NCBI GenBank assembly: GCA_020252485.1 | Contig: JADCCX010000002.1 | Location: 1 to 64,000 of the forward strand | Reading direction: 5' to 3' | Length of the DNA stretch: 64,000 nucleotides | Origin: Methylocystis sp. | Lineage (GTDB): Bacteria > Pseudomonadota > Alphaproteobacteria > Rhizobiales > Beijerinckiaceae | Shown here: one piece after another, positions 51,366 through 60,989 of the stretch | How the letters are laid out: every line of letters starts with the position of its first letter | Numbering within the stretch: the stretch's first letter is position 1 | Notes under the pieces: model-generated | The model's database searches: none | What the model saw: only the letters and a program-made list of their open reading frames with translations | What the model was told of the DNA's origin: nothing | Position numbers and translations under genes: made by a program

Positions 51366-52472
51366 ATGCAGGCGGTGGTGATCGGCGCCGGCGTCGTGGG
51401 GCTGGCCATCGCTCGGGCGCTGGCGCTTCGCGGCCATGAGGTCATTGTTCTCGAAGAGGCCGGAACCATCGGCTCGGGCATCTCGTCCCGCAACAGCGAG
51501 GTCATCCATGGCGGGATGTATTATCCGGCTGGATCGGCGAAGGCCCGGCTGTGCGTCGCCGGACGGCGGCTGCTCTATGCCTATTGCCAGAGCCACGGCG
51601 TGCCCTTCCGCAAATGCGGCAAGCTCATCGTCGCCACGAATGAGGCGGAAAGCGCGAAGATCGCTTCCATCCACAGGCAGGGGCGCGACAACGGCGTCGA
51701 GGGGCTTGAGCTGATGACGGCGGCGCAGGCGCGGGCGATGGAGCCCGCGCTCGCCTGCACGGCGGCGTTGCATTCCAGCGAAACGGGCATCGTCGACAGC
51801 CATGCTCTGATGCTGGCCCTGCAGGGCGATATCGAAGCTGCCGGCGGCGCCATCGCCTTCGAGACGCCGCTGAGCCGCGTCGAAGGGCTGGGCAACGGCT
51901 GGCGCATCCACTTCGGCGGGGCGGAGCCCGGCCATATCGACGCCGCCATCCTCGTCAATGCGGCGGGCCTTGCCGCCTGGGATGTGGCGCGGCTGACCGA
52001 AGGATATCCGCGCGAGCGCATCCCGAAGCGGGTCTTCGCCAAGGGCAATTACTTTTCCTGTGCGGGAAGGCCAGCCTTCTCGCGCCTCATCTATCCCGCG
52101 CCGGTCGATGGCGGCCTCGGTGTCCACCTGACGCTCGATCAGGCGGGCCGCATGAAGTTCGGCCCGGATGTCGAATGGCTGGGGGATATCGAGCCAGCGG
52201 AGATCGATTACACGGTCGATTCCGCGCGCGGGGACGCCTTCTATGCGGCGATCCGGACCTACTGGCCGGCGCTCCCCGACGGCGCATTAACGGCGGATTA
52301 TGCCGGCGTCCGGCCAAAGCTCTCGGGACCCGGCGAAGCGGCGGCGGATTTCCGCATTGAAGCGCCGGCGGATCACGGATTGCCGGGCCTCGTGCAGCTT
52401 TTCGGCATCGAGAGCCCCGGCCTCACCTCGTCGCTCGCCATCGCGGAACAGATTGCGGGAGCATTGGTCTGA
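51366..52472 (+). CDS. FAD-dependent oxidoreductase (L-2-hydroxyglutarate dehydrogenase-like)
   Basis: DAO-family flavoprotein, 368 aa. Dinucleotide-binding VVIGAGVVGLAIARALALRG at the N-terminus, then SSRNSEVIHGGMYYP, the pattern of the LhgO/L2HGDH branch, and FGIESPGLTSSLAIAEQ near the end. A cytosolic or membrane-associated enzyme that oxidises 2-hydroxy acids is likely; glycerol-3-phosphate-type substrates are less likely. An ATG at 51366 is preferred to the adjacent GTG. It lies between lysC and trpA on the same strand. Confidence 0.88.
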   Translation: MQAVVIGAGVVGLAIARALALRGHEVIVLEEAGTIGSGISSRNSEVIHGGMYYPAGSAKARLCVAGRRLLYAYCQSHGVPFRKCGKLIVATNEAESAKIASIHRQGRDNGVEGLELMTAAQARAMEPALACTAALHSSETGIVDSHALMLALQGDIEAAGGAIAFETPLSRVEGLGNGWRIHFGGAEPGHIDAAILVNAAGLAAWDVARLTEGYPRERIPKRVFAKGNYFSCAGRPAFSRLIYPAPVDGGLGVHLTLDQAGRMKFGPDVEWLGDIEPAEIDYTVDSARGDAFYAAIRTYWPALPDGALTADYAGVRPKLSGPGEAAADFRIEAPADHGLPGLVQLFGIESPGLTSSLAIAEQIAGALV

Positions 52473-52532
52473 GAGCCGGAACCTTCGATTGCCGGTTTCC
52501 CTCCCGCTGCAACTTGTTCTAAAGAGCGCGCC

Positions 52533-53366
52533 ATGACGACACGCATTGCCGATTGTTTCGCTGCCTGCGCCCGCGAGAAGCGGGCCGCGCTCGTGACCTA
52601 TGTGATGGCGGGCGATCCCGATCCGCTGACCGCGCAGAAGATCGTCGAGGCGCTGCCGGCCGCCGGCGCCGACATCATCGAGCTCGGCATGCCCTTCTCC
52701 GATCCGATGGCCGATGGGGAGGCCATCCAGCAGGCGGGCCTGCGCGCGCTGAAAGCCGGCATGTCGCTCACGGGCACGCTGGCGACCGCCCGCCGCTTCC
52801 GGGAAACCAATGACGTCACGCCCATCGTCATGATGGGCTATTACAACCCGATCTACATCTACGGCGTCGAGCGCTTCCTCATCGATGCGAAGGCGGCGGG
52901 CGTGGATGGCCTCATCGTCGTCGATCTGCCGCCTGAAATGGACGAGGAGCTTTGCCTTCCCGCCTTGCGCTCGGGCCTTGCCTTCATCCGCCTCGCCACG
53001 CCGACAACCGACGACAAGCGCCTGCCGACGGTGCTGAAGAACACCTCCGGCTTCGTCTATTACGTGTCGATGACGGGGATCACAGGCGGCAGGATCGCCG
53101 ATTACAGCCGGGTGACGGAGGCGGTCGCCCGCATCAAGCGGCACACGCCGCTGCCGGTCGCCGTGGGCTTTGGCGTCAAGACGCCGGAGAATGCCGCCGC
53201 CATTGCGGCAGGCGCGGATGGCGTCGTGGTGGGCACCGCCCTGATCACGGCCTTGAAAGCGACGCTTTCGGCGGATGACAAGGCGACAGAGGGCAGCGTG
53301 AGCGCGGTGACCGAGCTGGTCAGCGCGCTGGCAGCGGCCATCCGCAACACGAGGAAAGCGGCATGA
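52533..53366 (+). CDS. trpA: Tryptophan synthase alpha subunit
   Basis: Cleaves indole-3-glycerol phosphate to indole for the beta subunit, 277 aa. Catalytic E50 and D61 ([15 protein letters not shown]) are present, as are [13 protein letters not shown] and the phosphate-binding [10 protein letters not shown]. The accD start overlaps its stop (ATGA). trpB and trpF are not in the window. Confidence 0.97.
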   Translation: MTTRIADCFAACAREKRAALVTYVMAGDPDPLTAQKIVEALPAAGADIIELGMPFSDPMADGEAIQQAGLRALKAGMSLTGTLATARRFRETNDVTPIVMMGYYNPIYIYGVERFLIDAKAAGVDGLIVVDLPPEMDEELCLPALRSGLAFIRLATPTTDDKRLPTVLKNTSGFVYYVSMTGITGGRIADYSRVTEAVARIKRHTPLPVAVGFGVKTPENAAAIAAGADGVVVGTALITALKATLSADDKATEGSVSAVTELVSALAAAIRNTRKAA

Positions 53367-54232
53367 ACTGGATCACCAGCTACGTTCCTCCCCGAATCAA
53401 GAGCCTGTTCAAGCGGGAATCGCCCGAGAACCTCTGGATCAAATGCCCGGAAAGCGGGCAGATGGTGTTCCAGAAGGATGTCGAAGCCAATCTGAATGTT
53501 ATTCCGGGCTCGGGCTATCATTTGCGCCTCGACGCGGCCTCACGCCTCAAGTCGATGTTCGACGAAGCCAAATGGATCGACGTGGCCCTGCCCACCGTGC
53601 CGGTCGATCCGCTGAAGTTCCGCGATGAGAAACGCTACGTTGACCGCCTGCGCGACAGCCGCACCAAGACCGGCCTGCAGGATGCGATCAAGATCGGCTT
53701 TGGCCGGGTCGAGACCCAGCCAGCCGTCATCGCCGTCCAGGATTTCGACTTCATGGGCGGCTCGCTGGGCATGGCGGTTGGCGAGGGACTGGTGACGGGC
53801 ATGATGAGCGCCGTTGAGAAAAATGCGCCCTTCATCCTCTTCGCGGCGTCGGGCGGAGCGCGCATGCAGGAAGGCATCCTCTCGCTGATGCAGATGCCGC
53901 GCACCACCATCGCCGTGCATGCGCTCAAGGCGGCGCGTCTCCCCTATATCGTCGTGCTGACCAACCCGACGACGGGCGGCGTGACAGCCTCCTATGCCAT
54001 GCTGGGCGATGTGCATATCGCGGAGCCGGGCGCGCTCATTGGTTTCGCCGGACCGCGTGTGATCGAGCAGACGATCCGTGAGAAGCTGCCCGAGGGATTC
54101 CAGCGCGCCGAATTCCTGAAGGCGCATGGCATGGTGGATATGGTTGTCCCCCGCACCGAGATGAAGGCCACGGTCGCGCGGTTGCTGCGCCTGCTGTTGA
54201 AGCAGCCTGCACCCGAGAAGAGCGCGGCGTGA
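53363..54232 (+). CDS. accD: Acetyl-CoA carboxylase carboxyltransferase beta subunit
   Basis: Carboxyltransferase beta subunit of fatty-acid synthesis, 289 aa. Core motifs: LYxSPRIK-like start ([14 protein letters not shown]), [17 protein letters not shown] and [28 protein letters not shown]. The N-terminal zinc ribbon has only one of its usual four cysteines: the region reads [11 protein letters not shown]...[11 protein letters not shown], with CxxC and the second CxxC lost. This is a known alphaproteobacterial variation, not a sequencing fault. It follows trpA by overlap and is followed by folC. Confidence 0.97.
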   Translation: MNWITSYVPPRIKSLFKRESPENLWIKCPESGQMVFQKDVEANLNVIPGSGYHLRLDAASRLKSMFDEAKWIDVALPTVPVDPLKFRDEKRYVDRLRDSRTKTGLQDAIKIGFGRVETQPAVIAVQDFDFMGGSLGMAVGEGLVTGMMSAVEKNAPFILFAASGGARMQEGILSLMQMPRTTIAVHALKAARLPYIVVLTNPTTGGVTASYAMLGDVHIAEPGALIGFAGPRVIEQTIREKLPEGFQRAEFLKAHGMVDMVVPRTEMKATVARLLRLLLKQPAPEKSAA

Positions 54233-54244
54233 CAGCGGGCATTC

Positions 54245-55552
54245 ATGACGACTTCCGCTGATCTGATTGCAGCGCTGCTGGCGCGCTATCCGCGCAGGAT
54301 CGACCTTTCGCTTGACCGTATGTGGCATGTGCTCGCTGCTCTGGGCGACCCGCACAAGCATCTTCCGCCGACGATCCATGTGGCAGGCACCAACGGCAAG
54401 GGTTCTACAGTCGCCTTCATGCGCGCCATGCTGGAAGCGGCGGGCAAGCGCGTTCATGTCTATACATCGCCGCATCTCGTCCACTTTCATGAACGCATCC
54501 GGCTCGCTGGCACATTGGTCGGGGAGGAGCAGCTCACAGAAGCCTTCCGCCGCTGCGAGGAAGCCAATGGCAATGATCCCATCACGATCTTTGAAATCAC
54601 GACAGCGGCGGCGCTGCTCCTGTTCGCAGAGACGCCGGCCGATGTGCTGCTGCTCGAGGTAGGCCTCGGCGGCCGCTATGACGCGACGAATGTGATCGAC
54701 AGGCCTGCGGCGGCCATCATCACGCCCGTCTCCATGGACCATATGGAATATCTGGGCGACACGATCAGCAAGATCGCGGGCGAGAAGGCCGGCATCATCA
54801 AGCGCGGCTGCCCCGCCGTCTTCGCCGAGCAGAGCCTCGAGGGGCGCCTGGTGCTCGAGGCGGAAGCGGAGCGGGTCCGGGCCGGTCCGGTGCTGACCGG
54901 CGGACAGGATTTCCGGACCTACGCGGAGAATGGCAAGCTGATCTTCCAGGATACGCAGGGACTGATGGAATTGCCCCTGCCGCGGCTGGGCGGTCAGCAC
55001 CAGCATCTGAACGCAGGCACGGCGATCGCGGGGCTCCGCGCCGCCTTCGGTGACAGCATCCCGGAGGCGGCGATTGCGCGCGGATTGCGGACGGTCGATT
55101 GGCCAGGCCGTCTGCAATTGCTGCGGGGTCACGTCACGCGCTATGCGCCGGGCGCGGCCGAGATCTGGCTCGACGGCGGGCATAATGAAGATTGCGGCCG
55201 GGTTCTCTCCGCTGCCATGGAGGAGATGCAGCGGCGTGCGCCGCGCCCGCTGGTGATGATCACCGGCATGCTTTCCACCAAGGATTCGACCGCTTTCCTC
55301 TCGGCGTTCCGGTCCTTGTCGCCGGAGCTTTTCGCCATCGGCATCGCCGGTCAGGATGCGGCCCGCAGCGCCAGCGATGTGGCCGATCAGGCGCGCAAGG
55401 CGGGCCTTTCCGCGACCGTCGCCGGTGGTCTGACGGATGCCTTGTCCCGCGTCGGCGATAGGCGATGGGATGTCGCGCCCCGCGTGCTGATCACCGGCTC
55501 GCTTTATCTCGCCGGCGAGGCGCTGGCGCTGGATGGCACGATTCCGACGTAG
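54245..55552 (+). CDS. folC: Bifunctional folylpolyglutamate/dihydrofolate synthase
   Basis: Mur-ligase-type enzyme, 435 aa, that adds glutamate to dihydropteroate and folates. P-loop HVAGTNGKGSTVAFM, then YTSPHLVHFHERI, VGLGGRYDATNVID and the C-terminal LDGGHNEDCGRVL. Complete, and follows accD by 12 bp in the conserved trpA-accD-folC order. Confidence 0.96.
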   Translation: MTTSADLIAALLARYPRRIDLSLDRMWHVLAALGDPHKHLPPTIHVAGTNGKGSTVAFMRAMLEAAGKRVHVYTSPHLVHFHERIRLAGTLVGEEQLTEAFRRCEEANGNDPITIFEITTAAALLLFAETPADVLLLEVGLGGRYDATNVIDRPAAAIITPVSMDHMEYLGDTISKIAGEKAGIIKRGCPAVFAEQSLEGRLVLEAEAERVRAGPVLTGGQDFRTYAENGKLIFQDTQGLMELPLPRLGGQHQHLNAGTAIAGLRAAFGDSIPEAAIARGLRTVDWPGRLQLLRGHVTRYAPGAAEIWLDGGHNEDCGRVLSAAMEEMQRRAPRPLVMITGMLSTKDSTAFLSAFRSLSPELFAIGIAGQDAARSASDVADQARKAGLSATVAGGLTDALSRVGDRRWDVAPRVLITGSLYLAGEALALDGTIPT

Positions 55553-55560
55553 GCCAGGCC

Positions 55561-57498
55561 TCAGGCAAGGATCCCTTTCGCCCTGAGGCTCGCCGTGATC
55601 TCGTCGAGCACGGCGGGGTCGTCGATGGTGGCGGGCATGGTCCAGGGCGTGCGGTCGGCGATCTTCTTGATCGTGCCGCGCAGGATCTTGCCGGAGCGCG
55701 TCTTGGGCAGGCGCGGCACGACGATCGCCAGCTTGAAGGCGGCCACCGGCCCGATCTTGTCCCGCACGAGCTGGACGCAGCCCTTCTCCACAGCGTCCGC
55801 CGTTTCGTTGACGCCGGATTTGAGCACCATGAAACCGCAGGGCACTTCGCCCTTGAGTTCGTCGGCGATGCCGACCACCGCGCATTCCGCCACGGCGGGA
55901 TGTCCGGCGATCACCTCCTCCATGCCGCCGGTCGAGAGGCGATGGCCCGCGACATTGATGATGTCGTCGGTGCGGCCGAGGATTGTGATTCCTCCTGCCG
56001 CATCGATGACGCCAGCATCCGAGGTCGAATAATAGCCGGCAAAATGTTCGAGATAGGAGGCCTTGAAGCGCTCGTCCTGCCGCCAGAGTGTCGGCAGGGC
56101 GCCGGGCGGCAGCGGCAGTTTGACGGCGATCGTCCCCATGATTCCCGGCGCAACCGGATGGCCGCCCTCGTCGAGACAGTGCACATCGTAGCCGGGCATC
56201 GGTGCGGAGAGCGAGCCATGGCGGACGGGAAGCGGCTCGACGCCAAGCGGGTTGCCCGCGATGCACCAGCCCGTCTCGGTCTGCCACCAATGGTCGATGA
56301 CGGGGCGGTTCAGGATCGTTTCGGCCCATTGAACGGTATCGGGATCGGCCCTTTCACCGGCGAGGAAAAGCACCCGGAAACGGGAAAGGTCATGGCCCGC
56401 CAGCAGCTCTGCCTTCGGGTCCTCCTTCTTGATGGCGCGGAAAGCCGTCGGCGCCGTGAACAGCGTCGAGACGCCATGCTCGGCGATCACGCGCCAATAG
56501 GCCGCCGCATCCGGCGTGCCGACCGGCTTGCCTTCATAAATGATCGACGTGCAGCCAGAGAGCAGCGGCGCGTAGACGATGTAGCTGTGACCCACGACCC
56601 AGCCGATATCGGAGGCCGCCCAGAACACCTCGCCGGCGCGCACGCCGTAGAGATTGGCCATCGACCAGAGCAGCGAAACCATATGGCCGCCGTTGTCGCG
56701 GACGACGCCTTTCGGCTTCCCGGTCGTGCCGGAGGTGTAGAGGATATAGAGCGGATCGGTGGCCTTCAGGCGAGCGCAGGGCACGCCTCTTCCGTTGCTG
56801 ACGGCCTTCGCGGCATTCGCATGGGCGGCGCTCCAATCCTGATCCCGTCCAGCGACGAGCGAGGCTTTGAGCTGCGGCCTTTGCAGCAGGATGACTTGCC
56901 GCACCTTGTGCCGGGCCAATTCGATCGCCTCGTCGAGCAGCGGCTTGTAGGGCACGATCTTCTGTCCCTCGATGCCGCAGGAGGCCGCCAGGATGAGCTT
57001 TGGCGTGGCATCGTCGATCCGCGTCGCAAGTTCCTTGGCGGCGAAGCCGCCAAAGACGACCGAATGAATCGCGCCAATGCGGGCGCAGGCGAGCATCGCG
57101 ACGATCGCTTCTGGCACCATCGGCATATAGATGATCACCCGGTCGCCCTTGCGGATGCCGGTGTCGAGGATCATCCGCGCCGTGGCGATCACCTCGGTCA
57201 GCAGCTCCCGGTAGCTGATCGACCGTTTCGTGCCGGTGACAGGGCTGTCGTAGATGAAGGCGGCCTGCTCGCCGCGTCCCGCTTCGACATGCCGGTCCAC
57301 CGCATTGTGGCAGGTGTTGCAGAGGCCGTCGGTGTACCAGCGGCCGTAGACGCCGGCAGCGGGGTCGAAGGTGGTCTTCGGAAAGCGGAACCAGTCGATT
57401 GCCCGGGCGGCTTCCCGCCAGAAGGCTTGCGGGCGCTTCCGGCTGTCGTCAAGCAACGCGGCGTAACGCTGGCCGACGGGCGCGCTGATGGCCGTCAT
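55561..57498 (-). CDS. prpE: Propionyl-CoA synthetase (acyl-CoA synthetase)
   Basis: AMP-forming acyl-CoA synthetase, 645 aa from the ATG at 57498 (GGGAG upstream; the longer frame is not conserved). Motifs: YTSGTTGKPKGVVRDNGGH, STLFTAPTAFRAIKKEDP and GYYSTSDAG, with the catalytic Lys in RSGKILRG. The sequence follows the PrpE branch rather than acetyl-CoA synthetase, though acetate or acrylate use is possible. Converges with folC. Confidence 0.92.
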   Translation of the reverse strand: MTAISAPVGQRYAALLDDSRKRPQAFWREAARAIDWFRFPKTTFDPAAGVYGRWYTDGLCNTCHNAVDRHVEAGRGEQAAFIYDSPVTGTKRSISYRELLTEVIATARMILDTGIRKGDRVIIYMPMVPEAIVAMLACARIGAIHSVVFGGFAAKELATRIDDATPKLILAASCGIEGQKIVPYKPLLDEAIELARHKVRQVILLQRPQLKASLVAGRDQDWSAAHANAAKAVSNGRGVPCARLKATDPLYILYTSGTTGKPKGVVRDNGGHMVSLLWSMANLYGVRAGEVFWAASDIGWVVGHSYIVYAPLLSGCTSIIYEGKPVGTPDAAAYWRVIAEHGVSTLFTAPTAFRAIKKEDPKAELLAGHDLSRFRVLFLAGERADPDTVQWAETILNRPVIDHWWQTETGWCIAGNPLGVEPLPVRHGSLSAPMPGYDVHCLDEGGHPVAPGIMGTIAVKLPLPPGALPTLWRQDERFKASYLEHFAGYYSTSDAGVIDAAGGITILGRTDDIINVAGHRLSTGGMEEVIAGHPAVAECAVVGIADELKGEVPCGFMVLKSGVNETADAVEKGCVQLVRDKIGPVAAFKLAIVVPRLPKTRSGKILRGTIKKIADRTPWTMPATIDDPAVLDEITASLRAKGILA

Positions 57499-57697
57499 GT
57501 TTGATCTCCCGGGGCTTTTCTTGCTTCGCCGATCTATCGCGCTTCCAGCCGTCTGGCGCAACGGTGGCAGGGCTCGACTTTCGCCGTAGCAGTTGAGCCG
57601 GATGCGCACCCGGCCCAGGGCATGGCGGAGGCCAAGGGAATCGCCGCCTTGGGATCAGGCGGCGCGAAGTGCGAAAACCGGCTCCCGCAAGCCTCCT

Positions 57698-58573
57698 TCA
57701 CAGCGGGATCACGTCGACAGCCTGATCGATCTCCTGCGAGCCCGTGGTCTTGAGCACGCCCGAGACCGGCGCGGCGTCGGCGTAGTCGCGGCCGATGGCG
57801 ATCAGGATATGCTCGTTGGCGACGATGATGCCGTTGGTGGGATCGAATTCCTGCCAGCCGGCCTCCTCGCCGCACCAGGCCATCACCCAGGCATGCATCG
57901 CATCCGCCCCTTCGAGCCGGGGCTTGCCCTCGGGCGGCCTTGTGCTCAGGAGGCCCGAGACATAGCCTGCCGGAATGCCGACGGAGCGCAGCGCCGTGAT
58001 CATGATATGCGCGAAATCCTGGCAGACCCCGCTGCGGAGCGCGAAGGCCGCGGCCGCCGGCGTATCAACGTCGGTGGCTTCCGCGTCGAAGGCCATATCG
58101 CGGTAGAGCGCCATGTTCAGGGCGCTGGCGGCCTCGCATGCCGTCATGCGCGGCAGCAACTGGTCCCTCGCGTAGCGCGAGATCGCGGCATCGGGCTCGA
58201 TGCGCACCGAGGGCCCCATGAAATGGTGGGGCGACCGGGGGCCGAGATCCCGCTGGCGGTCGATGGCCGCAGGCAGGGATTCGATGGCGGGAGAAAAATC
58301 GAGCCCGGCCGTCTCCACCGTCCGTTCGACGCGCGCGGCCACCGTGAAGGCGGTCTCGCGCCAGACATCGCGGAAGACGGCCTCGACCGTGATGTTGCCA
58401 AAGAAGTCGCTGCCGTCGCTCCGCTCGACGGGCCGGGGATGAAAGTCGAGCGCGCTGGCGATCACGCGCTGGCGGCCGGGAACAGCCCTGGGCAACACCC
58501 GAAGGATCTGGCGGCCGCTCGCCGGGTGGTCGCCGAACCGATACGACATCCGCAGGGTCACGTCATAAAGCAT
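57698..58573 (-). CDS. Transglutaminase-like protein, small (operon partner of ATP-grasp)
   Basis: A 291-aa protein with an N-terminal bacterial transglutaminase beta domain and a C-terminal transglutaminase-like catalytic core: RSGVCQDFAHIMITALRSVG carries the catalytic Cys, DAMHAWVMAWCG the His, and WQEFDPTNG the Asp. It is presumably a cysteine peptidase or amide-transfer enzyme acting in the cytoplasm. It follows the ATP-grasp/alpha-E gene by 8 bp and belongs to the same operon. Confidence 0.9.
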   Translation of the reverse strand: MLYDVTLRMSYRFGDHPASGRQILRVLPRAVPGRQRVIASALDFHPRPVERSDGSDFFGNITVEAVFRDVWRETAFTVAARVERTVETAGLDFSPAIESLPAAIDRQRDLGPRSPHHFMGPSVRIEPDAAISRYARDQLLPRMTACEAASALNMALYRDMAFDAEATDVDTPAAAAFALRSGVCQDFAHIMITALRSVGIPAGYVSGLLSTRPPEGKPRLEGADAMHAWVMAWCGEEAGWQEFDPTNGIIVANEHILIAIGRDYADAAPVSGVLKTTGSQEIDQAVDVIPL

Positions 58574-58581
58574 CGCCCGCC

Positions 58582-60984
58582 CTACCGGAAATAGGTGGTG
58601 CTGATGAGATCAGAGAGATCGAAAGCCTGCTGGCGAATGGCTTGCAGGGCGGCTCCATCGAGCGTCGTCGGCGTGAGCACGGCGACACTGGTCTGCATCT
58701 GCAGCACGGCGCGGGACAAGGCCGACAATTGTCCAAACACATCGGCGCCGGGCAGAAAGGCGACATGCTCCTTGATCTCGTTGGCGCTGAACAGGATGGA
58801 GCGCGGATTCATCGGGTCGAGCGCGAGGAGATCGACCACCGTCGCCCGCGTGCTGGCGAGCGCATAGCGGCGCCGCAGCGTCATGGCGCTGTCGGCGATT
58901 TCCACCGCGAGGTCGAGCGCGCCTTCCGGAGCGTCGGAAGCCGTCGTCTCCCGCAAGGTCTGGAGGATGAACTGGGTGCGCTCCAGCGCCCGGCCTATGC
59001 TCATGAAGCGCCAGCCCACGAACCGGTACATGTTCTCATGCACCAGGCCGGTGAACCCCGAGACCTTGCGCAGCAGAACGCCCATGGCGCGTGCAGCATC
59101 ATCGCCGGCGGTCAAACGCCCGCTGAAGCGCTTGGCCGTCTTCGCCAGATCGTTGAGGGCCATCCAGCCGTCGACGGAAAACCGGTCGCGGATCTTGCTG
59201 GCGCTGTTGACCGCCGATGCGATCGTCTGCAGCAGGCGATCGGGGACATTGGCCTCCTCACCGAGGCCGCGCTCGTCCAGCGCCTTGCGCAGCAGGGCGA
59301 CCGTCGGCGCGCTGCCGCTCGGGTCTTCGGAGAGGCGCAGATGCAGCGCCCTGAGCAGCCTGAGATGACCTTCCGTACGCTCGACATAGCGGCCGAGCCA
59401 GTAGAGGTTATCGGCGGCGCGGCTCGGCAAGGTGCCGGGAACCGCGCGCGAAAACGGCCCCTCCGGCGGGGCGAGCATGGTTTCCTGCGCCACCGGATCG
59501 GGACTGACGATCCAGACATCAGCCGCCGATCCGCCGCGCCGCATGGCGATGGCGGCCGGGTTTTCGCTGCGGCCGATGCGGGCATAGCCGCCCGGCATCA
59601 CCCGCCAGCCGTCGCGGGTGCGGGCGAGAAACACGCGCAGGCTCATCGGCCGCGGCAGCAGCACGCCGTCCACCAGGGCCGGCGTCGTGGAAAGCGTCAC
59701 GACTTCCTGGCCTACGAGGCTTGCGGGATCGTCCCGCAGCAGGTCTTCGAGCTTCCCCAGCGTGTCATCAGCCTGGTTGCCATGGATAAAGGCATGATCA
59801 TCAAGCTCGAAGGGAAGGCGCGTCGACAGCGCCTCGCCGATTATCATCCGGTCGGCGTTGCTCCGCACATGCCCGGCCTCTGCCGGCTGGCCGCACCACC
59901 AGGTGGCGATATTGGGAAGCGCCAGCGGCTCGCCCAGCAGATGCTGGCAAAGCTTCGGCAGGAAGGCGAGCAAAGCCCGGATTTCGAGGATGCCCGTTCC
60001 CAGGGCATTGACGAGCGTGACATTGCCGTTGCGCACCGCGCTCACCAGCCCCGGCGTGCCGATCTGGGATGTGGCGTCCAGCTCCAGCGGATCGGTGAAG
60101 TTCGAGTCGATCCGGCGCCAGAGGACATCGATCGGCGCCGGCCCGGTGACCGTCCGCACCATGAGCTCGCCATCCTCGACCATCAGGTCATCGCCCTCAA
60201 GGAGCCCGAAGCCGAGATAGCGGGCGATATAGGCATGCTCGAAATAGGTTTCGTTCATCGGGCCGGGCGTCAGGATCGACACCCTGTTCGTCTCCATATT
60301 GCGCATCCCGTTCAGGGAATCGCGGAAATGGCGGAAGAAGCCGGCAAGGCGATGCACATTGGCATTCGCATAGAATTCCGCGAAGGCGCGGGCCGTCGCC
60401 ACCCGGTTCTGCAAGGCGAAGCCGACGCCTGAGGGCGCCTGCGTGCGGTCACCCAGGACCCACCATTCGCCATCGGGTCCGCGACCGATCTCGAAGGCCG
60501 CGAAATTGAGAAAATGCCCGCCCCGCGGCCTGGAGCCGACGAGCGGCCGCAGCCATTCCGGACTGGAGGCGATCAGCGACGCCGGGATATGGCCCTCCCG
60601 CGCCAGGATGTTGGGCCCGTAGATGTCGCGCGCCACGGCTTCCAGCAGATTGGCGCGCTGGATGAGGCCGGCGGTGATCCGGTTCCAGTCGGCCTCGTCG
60701 ATCAGCACCGGGACATGGCTCAGTGGCCATTCGAGCTCGGCCGAGACGCCCGCGTCGTATTGGCGGTAATAGACGCCGGCATCGCGCAGGTAATGATTGG
60801 CGCGGGCGATCTGGTGCCGCAGCTGCTCCGGCGTCTGGCCGGCGATATGCTCCATGAAACGGCGCCAGACCGGGCGGACGGTCCCGGCGGCGTCCATGAG
60901 CTCATCGGCGACGCCGGCCGGCACCTGATACCGGCCGAGCAACGCTGCGACGGCATCGCGCGGCAAGGGCATCGAGGCGGACAT
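58582..60984 (-). CDS. Circularly permuted ATP-grasp / alpha-E domain fusion
   Basis: An 800-aa fusion. Residues about 85-470 form the circularly permuted ATP-grasp domain (PNILAREGHIPASLI, GGHFLNFAAFEIGRGPDGEWWVLGDRTQAPSGVGFAL, RVSILTPGPMNETYFEHAYIA, GDDLMVEDGELMVRT). Residues about 495-800 form the helical alpha-E domain, beginning AADNLYWLGRYVERTEGHLRLLRALHLRL. In many bacteria these are separate genes; here they are fused. The predicted activity is ATP-dependent ligation of a peptide or amine, with the transglutaminase-like partners processing the product. This comes from family-level prediction and is not shown experimentally for this gene. Confidence 0.92.
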   Translation of the reverse strand: MSASMPLPRDAVAALLGRYQVPAGVADELMDAAGTVRPVWRRFMEHIAGQTPEQLRHQIARANHYLRDAGVYYRQYDAGVSAELEWPLSHVPVLIDEADWNRITAGLIQRANLLEAVARDIYGPNILAREGHIPASLIASSPEWLRPLVGSRPRGGHFLNFAAFEIGRGPDGEWWVLGDRTQAPSGVGFALQNRVATARAFAEFYANANVHRLAGFFRHFRDSLNGMRNMETNRVSILTPGPMNETYFEHAYIARYLGFGLLEGDDLMVEDGELMVRTVTGPAPIDVLWRRIDSNFTDPLELDATSQIGTPGLVSAVRNGNVTLVNALGTGILEIRALLAFLPKLCQHLLGEPLALPNIATWWCGQPAEAGHVRSNADRMIIGEALSTRLPFELDDHAFIHGNQADDTLGKLEDLLRDDPASLVGQEVVTLSTTPALVDGVLLPRPMSLRVFLARTRDGWRVMPGGYARIGRSENPAAIAMRRGGSAADVWIVSPDPVAQETMLAPPEGPFSRAVPGTLPSRAADNLYWLGRYVERTEGHLRLLRALHLRLSEDPSGSAPTVALLRKALDERGLGEEANVPDRLLQTIASAVNSASKIRDRFSVDGWMALNDLAKTAKRFSGRLTAGDDAARAMGVLLRKVSGFTGLVHENMYRFVGWRFMSIGRALERTQFILQTLRETTASDAPEGALDLAVEIADSAMTLRRRYALASTRATVVDLLALDPMNPRSILFSANEIKEHVAFLPGADVFGQLSALSRAVLQMQTSVAVLTPTTLDGAALQAIRQQAFDLSDLISTTYFR

Positions 60985-60989
60985 GGGGA

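Noticed and set aside
53540-56329. Minus-strand frame of 929 codons across accD, folC and the end of prpE
   Set aside because: Lies antisense to accD and folC and in another frame of prpE; extremely Arg/His/Asp-rich with no domain.
55465-57504. Plus-strand frame of 679 codons opposite prpE
   Set aside because: Antisense shadow of a complete acyl-CoA synthetase gene.
58642-60432. Plus-strand frame of 596 codons opposite the ATP-grasp gene
   Set aside because: Antisense shadow; composition and lack of start signal argue against a gene.
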